Source of the DNA: an uncultured Eubacteriales bacterium
GTDB lineage: Bacteria; Bacillota; Clostridia; Christensenellales; Borkfalkiaceae
NCBI GenBank assembly: GCA_905209085.1
Contig: CAJLRM010000001.1
Span: 558,001 to 622,000, forward strand
Direction of reading: 5' to 3'
Length of the DNA: 64,000 nt
The notes under the pieces were generated by a model. That model saw nothing but the letters and a program-made list of their open reading frames with translations, made no database searches and was not told the origin of the DNA. Both the position numbers and the translations under genes were made by a program. Shown here piece by piece: positions 1 through 9,497 of this stretch (positions are counted from its first letter, which is position 1; each line of letters begins with the position of its first letter).

Positions 1-1231
1 CCACGGCGTTCAGCGAATCGGCAAATTCCTTGCTGATCGCCCACGGATAACAAGGCTCCGCCACGGCATAGGGCATCACTTTTTCCGCCGTAAAGGTACG
101 GAAAGCGTCGTTTTTCGATTCCTCGCGCGTATTTAAAAGCTCGTCTACGCTCTTGCGCGCGGCGAATTTGGAAAATCCGAGTTCTTTGATAAATTCGTAG
201 ACGTATTCGGGATCTCCCGCAAGCAGCCACTCGATGAATTTTCCCGCTTCCTCAGGATGCGCCGCCTTGCCGTCCATCGAAAATCCCCAGCCGCCGAGCG
301 CCGCCGTGGTGACGCCCTCCGTGACGCCGTCGCGCGTGGGGCACACCGCAAAGCCGATATCGTTCACTTTTTCGGGATAGTCGCTCTTCAATTGTCCCAT
401 CGCCCACGAGCCGCTCAGCTGCATCGCCACCTTGCCCTGTCCGAGCGGCGTGATTTCCTTATAGCTGCTGTTCGCCACCCGTATGGTCAGGTTTTCCTGA
501 TAAATTTTTCTGAATACGTTAAACAGATCTTTATAATAATCGTTATTGACGTCCGCCGTATCCCAGTTGTCGTTGAGAAGGTACTCCCCTTTCATCGCCT
601 GAAAGCCCCACATCACCCAGCCCAGCTCTTTCGCCGCAGGCATTTCGATACCGTACCTGTTCGGTTTTGTGAGTTTTTTGGCGTATTCGTACATCTGCTC
701 CCAGGACTTTGGCGGCGCGTTCGGATCGAGCCCCGCTTCTTCAAAGGCGCTCTTGCTGTAAAAGAGCATGGAGTACGGCTCGATAAACGCAGGATAGACG
801 TAATGTTTTCCCTGCACTTCCACCATCTCCTGCACATTCTCCGTCAAGTCCTCCCAAACGCCCGCGGACATATATTCGTCCAGCGCCGTATAATTGCCCA
901 GCATTGCCCTAGAGGGAATTTCCGCATAATTGACGAAAATGATCTCGGGCGCCGTGCCGTCCTCCTGCGCCGCCTTTAATTTCTGATCCCATACGTCCTC
1001 GGGAATAATCGACAAATCGATATAGACGTTGTCTTTATTCGTTTCGTTGTAAAGATCCGTGTATTTCTTCATCCACACGTGCGTCTGCGTTTCGGAAAAT
1101 ACCGGACTCCAAAAGATGACCTTTGTCTTGCCTTTGGCGGGATCCTCCTTTCCGCCGCAGCCCGCCAAAACGGTCAGGGACATTCCTATTGCCATCGTGC
1201 AGCAAATCAGTTTGGATAATAATTTCTTCAT
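1..1231 (-). CDS. ABC sugar transporter substrate-binding lipoprotein (3' end outside window)
   Basis: Partial gene; about 410 codons are visible and the C-terminus lies beyond base 1. It is an extracellular solute-binding protein of the family-1 (maltose/oligosaccharide) type, which captures sugars for an ABC importer at the outer membrane face. The start MKKLLSK is followed by a hydrophobic stretch and the lipobox LAGC (Cys about residue 25), so it is a lipoprotein. Family-like segments include KVIFWSP, the NYAEIPSRAM region and a GSWAMGQ-type ligand-lobe motif. A GGAG Shine-Dalgarno lies 7 bases before the ATG. The gene is downstream of a LacI regulator on the same strand, with two operators 270 bp upstream. 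Permease genes would be expected past the left edge. The ligand is unknown. Confidence 0.9.
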   Translation of the reverse strand, partial: MKKLLSKLICCTMAIGMSLTVLAGCGGKEDPAKGKTKVIFWSPVFSETQTHVWMKKYTDLYNETNKDNVYIDLSIIPEDVWDQKLKAAQEDGTAPEIIFVNYAEIPSRAMLGNYTALDEYMSAGVWEDLTENVQEMVEVQGKHYVYPAFIEPYSMLFYSKSAFEEAGLDPNAPPKSWEQMYEYAKKLTKPNRYGIEMPAAKELGWVMWGFQAMKGEYLLNDNWDTADVNNDYYKDLFNVFRKIYQENLTIRVANSSYKEITPLGQGKVAMQLSGSWAMGQLKSDYPEKVNDIGFAVCPTRDGVTEGVTTAALGGWGFSMDGKAAHPEEAGKFIEWLLAGDPEYVYEFIKELGFSKFAARKSVDELLNTREESKNDAFRTFTAEKVMPYAVAEPCYPWAISKEFADSLNAV

Positions 1232-1578
1232 ACTATACTCCTTCGAATATTATTGACGATCACTTATTCTTGACGACAAAAACGACCTTTTAACGTCCCT
1301 TCTTTCCCATCGGGAAGCTTCCGCCCGCGAGAGCAAGAGAAACGCTTTCCTCTCTTCCTTTTTCCTTAGCGTCCGAAATCTCCCCCCTACGGACTGCTTT
1401 CCGACTTGATATAAACAGAAATTCCTCGGCACTATTCTTTTCGCCGCTTTCCTTTGAACGGCTTAAAACAGCTCTCTTCGCATCGTACTCTCCCATAGCA
1501 TTATTGTATACGTTTACATTTATTTGTATACGTTTACATTTTTTAGAAAAAATGAACCACATTTGTGAGAGGTAAAAA
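1232..1578. other. Intergenic region between lacI-type gene and transporter gene
   Basis: About 350 bases. It holds the two operators at 1505-1538 and an otherwise featureless 260-base stretch that would be the 5' leader of the binding-protein mRNA. The short minus-strand ORFs in it have no recognisable content or ribosome-binding site. Confidence 0.5.
1505..1538. promoter_or_regulatory. Tandem LacI-family operators
   Basis: Two identical 14-bp imperfect palindromes, TGTATACGTTTACA, lie at 1505-1518 and 1525-1538, 20 bp centre to centre (two helical turns). The same 14-mer overlaps the regulator's own promoter at 2609-2622. They resemble LacI/CcpA-type half-site pairs around a central CpG. 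They lie between the regulator gene and the sugar-binding protein gene, so the likely role is cooperative repression of the transporter. The repeats are seen directly; their function is inferred. Confidence 0.75.
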
Positions 1579-2595
1579 TTATATCCGGCGAGTAGAGTTT
1601 CTGACGATCAGGCGTCTGTCGCAAAGACATTCGCGCGGTTTTCCTTCGTAGGAGCCGTCGATACGACTGAATAAGAGATCCATCGCTTTATCGGCAAATT
1701 CCGAGCTGTCGTTGCTGACGGTGGTGATGGAGGGATTGAAATATTCGGCATATTCCACGTTATCCATTCCCACGACGCTGACGTCTTCGGGCACCCGTTT
1801 TCCGATCCTTTGCAGATACTGCATCACGCCGATGGCAATCATATCGTTTGCGCAGGCGACAGCCGTGGGCATTTCGGGCAGGCGGCAAAAGTATTCCCCC
1901 GCGGCGATTCCTCCCTGTACGGTAAACGCGCCCGCAAATTCGTATTCTTTCTTGATGGGGAGCTTGTGTTCCCGCATGGCGCGTTCGTATCCCGAAAGGC
2001 GGCGCTTATTGAGAATGGAGTGAGGCGTGCCTCCCGCATAGGCAATTTTCACGTGATTGTATTCGATGAGATGAGAGGTCCCCAGATATACGCCCTGACC
2101 GCTCTTAATGCCGTGTACGGTATCGAAAATCATCGAACCGAAAGTATTGGACGTAACGACGGGAATATCCAGCGCCTGCAATTGACAAATAATATCCTCG
2201 TTGTCCGACGTGGAACAGAAAATCAAACCGTCGCACCCGAGTTCCGTGACGAGCCTTATCGCTTCCAGCTCCTTTTTTTCTTCTTCATTGGTATTAAAAA
2301 GGATGGCGGTGAAGCCCCTGTTGTTTGCCAGCCGCTGTACGGTGGCATACATTCCCGCATAGTAGGGATTGCGGATGTCCGGCACCACCACCATGATCTG
2401 CATGGCGCGCTGCATCTTCAATCCCCGCGCGATACGATTGGGCTTATAAGATAATTTTTCAATTGCCTGTTCGATCTTTTCCGCTTTTTCTCCCGTTACA
2501 AAAGTCTTATTATTGATATAACGGGAAACTGTCGCGTTAGATACGCCCGCAACCCGCGCTACGTCGTTGATGGTTACAGACTTTTTTCCTTGCAT
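1579..2595 (-). CDS. LacI-family transcriptional repressor
   Basis: 338 residues, the normal length for the family. The N-terminal helix-turn-helix has the signature VTINDVARVAGVSNATVSRY (residues 6-25), followed by the hinge segment SYKPNRIARGLK and a periplasmic-binding-protein-like sugar-sensing domain (MIVVPDIRNPYYAGM to the C-terminus). The start was set at MQGKKS because GGGAG lies just upstream and the family begins about six residues before the HTH; a longer upstream frame covers the promoter and operator. The gene has its own consensus promoter with an operator between the -10 and the start, so it is probably autoregulated. It most likely represses the adjacent sugar-binding protein gene, with a sugar as inducer. 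Confidence 0.95.
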   Translation of the reverse strand: MQGKKSVTINDVARVAGVSNATVSRYINNKTFVTGEKAEKIEQAIEKLSYKPNRIARGLKMQRAMQIMVVVPDIRNPYYAGMYATVQRLANNRGFTAILFNTNEEEKKELEAIRLVTELGCDGLIFCSTSDNEDIICQLQALDIPVVTSNTFGSMIFDTVHGIKSGQGVYLGTSHLIEYNHVKIAYAGGTPHSILNKRRLSGYERAMREHKLPIKKEYEFAGAFTVQGGIAAGEYFCRLPEMPTAVACANDMIAIGVMQYLQRIGKRVPEDVSVVGMDNVEYAEYFNPSITTVSNDSSEFADKAMDLLFSRIDGSYEGKPRECLCDRRLIVRNSTRRI

Positions 2596-2608
2596 GACAA
2601 CTCCCCTA

Positions 2609-2663
2609 TGTATACGTTTACATTTTCTGTAATAATAGTAGCACATAAATGAGGGCTTGTCAA
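2609..2663 (-). promoter_or_regulatory. lacI-type gene promoter with operator
   Basis: Minus-strand -35 TTGACA (2658-2663), 17-base spacer, extended -10 TGC-TACTAT (2635-2640). A copy of the operator TGTATACGTTTACA lies at 2609-2622, just downstream of the -10 in the initially transcribed region. The geometry fits autorepression. Confidence 0.8.
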
Positions 2664-3063
2664 GCCTTTTTTTAAATTTTCCAAAAATTTTTTTTGCGGC
2701 CTCCTTGTCCTGCTTCCGCTGCCGCAAAGTCGCGTGTTCAAAAGGAACTTGCAGAGATAGGGCGGCAGTCAGCGAGAGGGGGGAGCGGCTTTTTTTCTCT
2801 TATAATTACAGTCGCCTTTCGCGCATCCCCGATCGTTAAGTATCCGGCACTTCTCTCCCGCGGCGGTATTTCAGGGTTATTTTTTATCCCTTTCACAAAC
2901 CGACGCTCCCTTTCGTTTCGGCGGCTCTGTCATTTTTCAGACCTTCCCGCCCGCGCACCGCATCGCCGCAAGTATGGGCGCGCCGATTTGCGGATTTTTT
3001 CAAAATTTCTTTGCCCGTTTCTGTCGGAAAATCGTTCGGACATTCTTCCTGACGACATCGTCT
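2664..3063. other. Intergenic region, no gene seen
   Basis: About 400 bases between the glycyl radical enzyme gene and the LacI-type gene promoter. No ORF with a plausible start or content, no clear terminator and no RNA gene could be supported. Confidence 0.5.
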
Positions 3064-5121
3064 TTATTGCAGATATTCGAGGCGTCTGATGACGTGTTCC
3101 TGATATTCAGGATCCAGTTCGTTGAAATAGCCGCTCCATCCCCACACCCGCACGATGAGATTTTTATGCGCGTCGGGGTGTATTTTCGCATCCAGAAGGA
3201 TATCGCGGTTGACGGAGTTCAGCTGTAATTGGTGCCCTTTTTTTAAAATGAACGTCTTGACGAGCGCCGCCACCTTATGCAGTCCTTCGTCGTTGCGGAA
3301 CACGGTGTCGTGAAATTCGAGAGTCAGCGGTCCGCCGTTGCAGGTCTTTTTTAAATCCGCTTTCGTAAAGGATTGGATCACGGACAGCACCCCTTTCGTC
3401 GCGACGCCGAGGGAGGGAGAATAGTTAGCGCTGAACGGCTCCCCGCTCTTTCTGCCGTCCGCCGTCGCGCCGAGGCTTTGCGAACACCACACATAATACA
3501 TCGCCGTGCCCGTTCCCGCGCGGAAAGTGCCGCCCCGCTCGTTTTTCTGTTCGGCGCACGCCTTCGAAAAGGAATCCAGAAGCCCGACGACAAAATTGTC
3601 CGCAAAATCGTCGTTATTGCCCGCCTTGGGCGCGGCAAGCAGTAAATTTCGTTCCGCTTCATATCCTATAAAATTTGCTTTCAAGGCTTTTCTCAAATCG
3701 GCCAGGCTGATCGTTTTTTCATCAAATACATTCTTTTTAATCGCCGCCAAAGCGTCCGCGGCATTGGACAGTCCCGCGCCGTGAATTCCGTAATTATTAT
3801 ATTTCCCGCCCTCCGAAATATCCCGCGCGGACTCTATGCAGCCGTCCATCAAAAGGCTTTGAAAAGGCGAAGGCAGTATAAAAATGTTTTTCACCGACTG
3901 CGCGATCCGTTCGGTTTCGGAAAAAATATTCCCTTTGACGCTCTCCCAAAACGAATCGAAATCGGCTGCGGTTTCGTCCGCCGTTTCCAATGCCCGATTG
4001 ACGAGGAGCGGAAAGTTCAGCGCGTCGATATTGGGGATGTCCATGCCCTTGCCGGGGACGATGAATTCCCAGCACGCAGCCACCGTATAATCGCGCGCGT
4101 CCTCCAAATCGTACCCCATTTCCACGAGCGCGGGAATCACCACGTCGTCGTTCGAGTACTGCGGAAAACCGAGTCCCTGTTTGGTGAGCCTCGTTCCCAA
4201 GCAAAAAATTTCGTCTTTGGTCCGCGAATCGACGCGGAGATTGATTTTCGGATCGATCAGTCTTAATTCCAAAGAAGCTTCGAGGCATAAGCGGCTCAAA
4301 TCGTTGAACACCTCTTTCCCGTCTTTATCGACGCCGCCCAGCATCAGGCTCTGTCCGTTGTCCCCCTGTTGAATTCCGGGATAAAGATCCGCGTCCGCGT
4401 TGAGGGAAATAAAGAACTCCTCGGTAAGTTCCAACGCCTCTTCGCGCGTCAGCGTTCCGTTTTCGATATCCTTTTTATAAAAGGGGTACATATAGACGTC
4501 GAATCTGCCCAGCGTATTGTGCTTATTGCCGTTGAGCCACAGCATGAAGTTTAAAAAGCGCAGAAACACCAACGCCTCGTAATAACTCTTCGCGCCCGAC
4601 GCGGGAACGGAAGAGAGCGCCGCCGCCAGCTCCGGGCACCCCCTTTCCCGCGCAGCCGTCCGATATTTTTCCGCCAACAGATAAGCGGCGTCTATCGAAT
4701 CGAGCATCGCAGTCAATTCTTCGCGCTCTTCGCTCCCGAATTCGTATCTTTTCAACGCCTCGGAAATCTCCTCTTTTTTCTTCTCGAAACCCGTGGAAAG
4801 GGTCTGCCCGTAATCGGAAGAAATATTGCCTACGCCGCCGTTATCGAAAAGATAGCGCGACTTTTTAAGCGCGGTTTCTTCCGCCGCGGTCAAAATCGAA
4901 GGAATTTCCCGGACGGTGCGCAAAAATCCTATCCTGTCCCCTTCGAACACTACGGCGGTTTCCGCTTCCGCGAGCTTTAAAAGCCGTTTTCCCGCCCGAC
5001 GGGGAAGAGAAAGCTGTTCGCGCGCGAACTCCTCCGCGCAATTGGGCGTTTTTCCCGTCCTCAGAGCGCGATAGTCCCTTTTCAACAGTCTGTCGTAAAT
5101 TTTCTTGATTCTGTCCGTCAT
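3064..5121 (-). CDS. Glycyl radical enzyme (PFL-like), substrate unknown
   Basis: 685 residues, short compared with the usual 750-850 of pyruvate formate-lyase relatives. The C-terminal radical loop reads RVWGWSGYF, matching the RVxG motif, with the radical glycine near residue 661. The active-site loop reads TVAACWEF, giving thiyl Cys350 and a Glu two residues later, as in the Cys-x-Glu of eliminase-type glycyl radical enzymes; the double Cys of true pyruvate formate-lyase is absent. It therefore probably catalyses an anaerobic lyase or dehydratase reaction rather than pyruvate cleavage (inference). It starts 9 bases after the stop of its activase gene, forming one operon. The surrounding sugar transport and arabinofuranosidase relic suggest a sugar-derived substrate, but no known subclass was recognised. 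Confidence 0.9.
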   Translation of the reverse strand: MTDRIKKIYDRLLKRDYRALRTGKTPNCAEEFAREQLSLPRRAGKRLLKLAEAETAVVFEGDRIGFLRTVREIPSILTAAEETALKKSRYLFDNGGVGNISSDYGQTLSTGFEKKKEEISEALKRYEFGSEEREELTAMLDSIDAAYLLAEKYRTAARERGCPELAAALSSVPASGAKSYYEALVFLRFLNFMLWLNGNKHNTLGRFDVYMYPFYKKDIENGTLTREEALELTEEFFISLNADADLYPGIQQGDNGQSLMLGGVDKDGKEVFNDLSRLCLEASLELRLIDPKINLRVDSRTKDEIFCLGTRLTKQGLGFPQYSNDDVVIPALVEMGYDLEDARDYTVAACWEFIVPGKGMDIPNIDALNFPLLVNRALETADETAADFDSFWESVKGNIFSETERIAQSVKNIFILPSPFQSLLMDGCIESARDISEGGKYNNYGIHGAGLSNAADALAAIKKNVFDEKTISLADLRKALKANFIGYEAERNLLLAAPKAGNNDDFADNFVVGLLDSFSKACAEQKNERGGTFRAGTGTAMYYVWCSQSLGATADGRKSGEPFSANYSPSLGVATKGVLSVIQSFTKADLKKTCNGGPLTLEFHDTVFRNDEGLHKVAALVKTFILKKGHQLQLNSVNRDILLDAKIHPDAHKNLIVRVWGWSGYFNELDPEYQEHVIRRLEYLQ

Positions 5122-5130
5122 TTTCTCACC

Positions 5131-5976
5131 TCAAAACACAGTTGCCTCTATCCCGTTCCTGCGGAAAATTTCCAGATCGACGACAGGGCTCTTCTTTTCA
5201 TCGAAGCCGGGCGAGTACTTTTCTCCGATCAACGCATACTTGCTGCCTGCAAATCCATTGTAGGGAAGTAGCTCTACCCTCAAAGCGCCGCTCCCTTTTA
5301 CTCTTTCGGCAACACGCGCATAATTCTCCGCAGTATCCGTCACCGAAGGGATCAAAGGCATCCGCACGACGAATTGCTTGCCGCTCTTTTTCAAAATCTC
5401 AAAATTGCGATCGGTCAGGCGGGTGTCCCGCCCCGTATATCGAAGCGCCTTTTCTTCGTTTCTGATTTTCAAATCGAAAAAGACGAAGTCTATTTTCTCC
5501 ACCGCCCTTTGAAAATCCGCCGGGTCCACGCAGCCGCCCGTTTCTATCGCAGTGTGCAGCCGTCCGTCAAGGAAGCGGAGCGTTTCCAAAAGAAATTCCG
5601 TCTGCATCAGGCATTCACCGCCGCTGAACGTAACGCCGCCTTCGTTCATTCTCAAAATATCCTCGTTTTTCAGGAGCAGGTCCGCAAGTTCCCCGGCGGT
5701 GTATTCCTTTCCCGAAACGCGCAGGAGCTTTTTCGGGCACACCGAGAGATCCTCGTCGGTGATGGAGGAAATCTCTTTTGCAAGCACTTTTTCGCACCTT
5801 CCGCAACGGAGGCACCCGTTTGGATTGCGTATCAGCTGCGGCTTTGCCGACAAGCCCTCGGGATTATGGCACCAGCTGCATCGCATGGGACATCCCTTGA
5901 AGAAGACGGTCGTCCGTATTCCCGGTCCGTCGAATACCGCGAACTCTTCGATTGAAAAAACAATTCCCTTTTTCAT
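5131..5976 (-). CDS. Glycyl-radical enzyme activating enzyme (radical SAM)
   Basis: 281 residues. The radical SAM cluster motif is CPMRCSWC (Cys29, 33, 36), preceded by the family hallmark DGPGIRTTVFFKGC. An insert with Cys55, 58 and 61 plus Cys80 could ligate one auxiliary [4Fe-4S] cluster, fewer cysteines than the two-cluster activases. The SAM-binding segment GGVTFSGGEC (residues 113-122) is intact. The enzyme would use SAM and reduced ferredoxin or flavodoxin to place the glycyl radical on the product of the next gene, 9 bases downstream. The ATG has a GGGAG site. The pairing with the lyase is typical of the family; the lyase's substrate is unknown. Confidence 0.95.
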   Translation of the reverse strand: MKKGIVFSIEEFAVFDGPGIRTTVFFKGCPMRCSWCHNPEGLSAKPQLIRNPNGCLRCGRCEKVLAKEISSITDEDLSVCPKKLLRVSGKEYTAGELADLLLKNEDILRMNEGGVTFSGGECLMQTEFLLETLRFLDGRLHTAIETGGCVDPADFQRAVEKIDFVFFDLKIRNEEKALRYTGRDTRLTDRNFEILKKSGKQFVVRMPLIPSVTDTAENYARVAERVKGSGALRVELLPYNGFAGSKYALIGEKYSPGFDEKKSPVVDLEIFRRNGIEATVF

Positions 5977-6060
5977 AGCCGCTCTCCCAAAGGCGCCGCC
6001 CGGCGCCGATTGAGAAAGGGCGCCGCAAAGACGCCCTTTCCCCTCGTTTACAGACTCGTT

Positions 6061-6909
6061 TTAAGAAACGCTTTCGTTAAACCACACCTTCATATATCCT
6101 TTTTCGCGGTTGCCGCGCAGATAGAAAGGGACGAGAGTCAATTCCACATCCACCGCCCCGATGCCCGCGTTCGCTTTGAGGAGGTTCACCCCGATAGGCG
6201 TTTTCGTCTTGCCGTCGATCTTGATTGCGAAAACAGTTTCGGTGTATTCCACCCTGATCGCCGCGGAGGAAGAGAGGGTCAGCTGAGGATTGGCGAGCGC
6301 GTTGCCGAAGCGGGAGAACGTGTTGTCCGTTTCCTCGGCGCAATAGACGAAGGGACCGTATTGAATCGCAACCATGCCCTCGTTTGCATCGGCATAGTCC
6401 TGATGCACTCTGAGAATCTCCTTTTCGTACACCGCTTCCACGAGCGTTTCGCCCGCCTTCACCGCCACGTCGATATACCCGTCCGCGCCCGCTTTCGCCC
6501 CGATCGCTTTGCCGTTGACTTTTACGCTTACCCCGCTCGCCCAGGAAGGCATACGCAATTTCAAAGTAAATTCGCCGTCCGCCGTCACGGAGAGGAGCGC
6601 CTTGTCGCCGTTCGGGAGATCCGTCTTTTGAATCACGGACACCGATTTTTCTCCGAGTCGGGTCTGCGCGGAACTCGAAACGAACTGATTGACGAAAAGG
6701 GTGTCGTCCGTCTTGGCGTAGAGGATCTCGGGAAGTTCCGAATAATATTTGAGATACATCGGCACGCAACAGGGAGTCGCATTGGAGAACATGGGGCGGG
6801 TGTAGTCGTCGGACACCATGGGATTGGTATAATAGAAGGAATTTCCGTCCAGCCCCAAACAGCCTAAAATGCCGTTATACATTTCCTTTTCCACCACGTC
6901 GATAAGGAC
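6061..6909 (-). pseudogene. GH127 beta-L-arabinofuranosidase, C-terminal remnant
   Basis: About 280 codons resemble the C-terminal half of GH127 (formerly DUF1680) enzymes. The start of the homologous part, DVVEKEMYNGILGCLGLDG and FYYTNPM, and the CC pair used in cysteine coordination are recognisable. The N-terminal barrel that carries most catalytic residues is missing. Family similarity stops near 6909, where the frame runs into an unrelated AT-rich sequence; no start codon with a ribosome-binding site exists there. It is therefore a truncated relic, likely cut when the adjacent Rhs-bearing island inserted or recombined. The intact ancestor would have released L-arabinose from plant polysaccharides, in keeping with the sugar genes to the left. 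Confidence 0.75.
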
Positions 6910-7024
6910 AAAAATATCCTAAAACAAATCTATCTTCAACATTTTCATCATCTTTTTCGTCGTAATAATGAAATTTAAACTTTTCTAAGCGATAGATAGT
7001 ATATTTTTTCATCTTAATCACCAT
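6875..7024 (-). pseudogene. Truncated immunity-like small protein (Rhs-associated)
   Basis: An ORF beginning MVIKMKKYTIYRLEKFKFHYY, rich in Lys, Tyr and acidic residues, lies 63 bases downstream of the Rhs gene's stop on the same strand. Position, size and composition fit the immunity gene that normally follows an Rhs toxin. After about 38 codons it runs into the GH127 remnant and ends out of frame within it (49 codons in all), so only the N-terminus survives. Sequence and junction are seen; the immunity role is inference from position. No family was recognised. Confidence 0.5.
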
Positions 7025-7087
7025 GCCATGCGGCTACGGCACAAATAGGGATGAAAAATACAGCCGCTATATTTTGTATTTTTCACA

Positions 7088-9410
7088 CTATCCTCCTACC
7101 CGAAATTTTATAATTCTATCAAACCATTTTTTTAATGCAATATATTCAGTTTTTGCACCTTTCCTCCAATTTCCCAATCCACGTTTATTATTCAACAAAT
7201 ATTCTGATGCCTTTGCGCTATCTTTATTAAACATTTTATAAACATTTTCACCTTCATCTATAGTGGTCCAACTTACCGGCGGTTTATTGCTCATACCCGG
7301 ATCACTTTTAGAGTAACTTATATCTGGACCACCGCCAACAAGAGCGACACTAGCCCCGACAACGACACACATGGCAACAGCTTGTTCCAAAGATATGGCA
7401 GCTGCTCCTGCCAAGACCGCTTCTCCAGCGGCACTACTTCCTATTATTCCCGGAAGGGCACAACTCAATCCTGCTCCAAAAAAGCCTCCCGCTATTCCTC
7501 CCAATATTGCACATAATCCTATTCCCGCCAACTTCTGTCTTGTGCTCAGTGTGGGATCATTCACTACACTCGTATATCCTATGTACCCTCCCGCGACTAA
7601 TCCTGCCACCACTCCGACTATAATCAACCCCGTCGACCAAACCAACGTTCCGTTTTCGTCGGTGTACATGATGGGGTTGTTCGCGCAATACGAATACAGA
7701 TTCAGCTCTCCCAACGATTTGCTTAATGTCCCAACCAACTCATATTGATCCGCGCTTATAAACCGGCAGATACTCGGGTCGTAATACCAGCTTTGTAAAT
7801 AGTAAAAACCTGTTTCCGAATCGTAATAATACCCGCGATATCTAAATTTTACTTTATCTGCCATACTTCCGCTTTCGCTCAAAGTATTTTCATACGAATC
7901 GTATCGGAGGCTCGCCACACTTGTCCCGTTTGCATTGTAGGCTTTCAACACGTCATCGAATAGATTTTTTCGAAATAATAGTATGTTCCGTTATAGATCA
8001 TCCCTATGATTCCGCTCGCATCGTACAAATACTGCGTATAGTTTGCTCCCATCTTTTCTCCTACCAAAACATCTTCGTCCCAATAATACAGCGTTTCCGT
8101 TCACCGTCTTGCTGTATCTTAAGTTATCCGCTCCGTATTGATAACTAAAACTCTTTCCCGATTGGACGTTTCCGTTCCCAAGCATATTTTCCCTCGCCCA
8201 ATACAAGTTTTGCGACGAAGTTGTATTGCTTCCCTTGTAATTTGTTATATTTCCCATTGTGTCATAGGAGAAATATTTCTTTACTCCGTTTTCAGATATA
8301 TATTGCCGCTGGGTGTTGCTTTCCGACCAATAGCCGTATTCCGTTGTACTTCCGGAAGACGTCTTCGACGTTATGTTATTCAACGCATCATATGCATACG
8401 TATATTTTCATCCGACGTTAACCGATCTGCTCCGTCGTAAGTATAACGGTAATTATCGTCGTTCAGCATAGTGACGTATGCGGAAATATATCCTCGGGTG
8501 TTGTACGCATACGTCTGCATGGTATTCGTCGTTAAATTATATACGGCGTTGCTCCGAATTGTTTGGTGTTCCATCGTAGTGACATAGTTATATTGTATTT
8601 TTTGCCGTTCGGCCGAACCGACGCCCTGCGTTTTGTCGTCAGTCTATTTAAAGAATCATAACCATACAGCGTTCTATAAGCAGTATCGCCGTGACTTTGT
8701 AAAATTCCGTGATTATCAAACGTAAAACTTTCCGCTCTTGTTTTTTCGTTTTCCAAATTAATAAATTCTATTTGTCAGCAACCCGCTTTCTTCACTGTAA
8801 TTATAAGTATCGCTTGCGTTTATATCTATGCCTACCGCCATTTTCGTTTGCGTTTTGCCGTCCGTAAACTGATAAGCCAACTGCGTTACGTCGTTTTGGC
8901 TTTGCGTTACGCCGGTCAAATCTTTGCCCGTATAGCCGTAAGTTATGCTAGTTGCAGTCGAAGACAAAGAATCTTTCAGCCCGACGCTTTGCAGTTCCCT
9001 ATAATCGTATGTGTGTTTTATTATAGCTCCAATCACATAAGTTGTCAAATCAACGTCGCCGTACTCATTATAATTTATAGTGAGTTTTCTGCTGCCGCCG
9101 GAATAATAGCTGACAGGAATAATAAAGTACGATTTCGTCGCTCCGTTTAAATTGATCTTTCCCCGACTTGCTCCGCAAACGAGTATTTCCGCAAACGCCG
9201 TTCCTTGGGATTCCATCAATAAACTAATACAACACTGCCGCCCGTTTTTGGATAAACAACAATCTCTCCTTCGGTTGTTGATACTAAGTTTAAGTCCGAC
9301 GCATAGATCGTATAATAGAATTCATAGTATTTCAAAGGATTGTACACGATTATATTTTCTTTAACGCCCGAGGAGGTAACCGAATATTCAAAGTCTACGT
9401 CTTTAAACAA
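7088..9410 (-). pseudogene. Rhs/YD-repeat polymorphic toxin gene, frameshifted
   Basis: Reading along the minus strand, Rhs-type coding is spread over at least six successive frames (about 9410-9216, 9219-8758, 8756-8532, 8574-8380, 8383-7991, 7951-7088), requiring about five frameshifts. The N-terminal part has the FKDVDFEYSVTSSGVKENI motif of wall-associated Rhs proteins, the middle has YD repeats (YTYDGADRLT, YGYDSLNRLT), and the last frame has the core RGYYYDSETGFYYLQSWYYDP ending ADQYE...NLYSYCANNPIMYTDENG. After the core come a hydrophobic glycine/alanine-rich segment and a variable C-terminus of about 65 residues, the expected toxin position, of no recognised family. Intact relatives export contact-dependent toxins. 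Here it is presumably dead unless the frameshifts are sequencing errors. Confidence 0.8.
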
Positions 9411-9497
9411 ATTTTTATATCAATTCGGTTTCTTCCACATTGGGCTGAATGGGTTTCTTCAAATTTTTATATGAATAATCGACCGCATGGGTATTGG

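Noticed and set aside
257..979. Plus-strand ORF of 240 codons in the sugar-binding protein gene
   Set aside because: It is antisense to a well-supported lipoprotein gene, has no ribosome-binding site and has a His/Arg-rich shadow composition.
1290..1562. Minus-strand ORF of 90 codons before the sugar-binding gene
   Set aside because: It begins in the region of the operators, has no Shine-Dalgarno and no recognisable content; treated as leader.
5374..5955. Plus-strand ORF of 193 codons
   Set aside because: Antisense to the activase gene, whose motifs are complete; no start signal.
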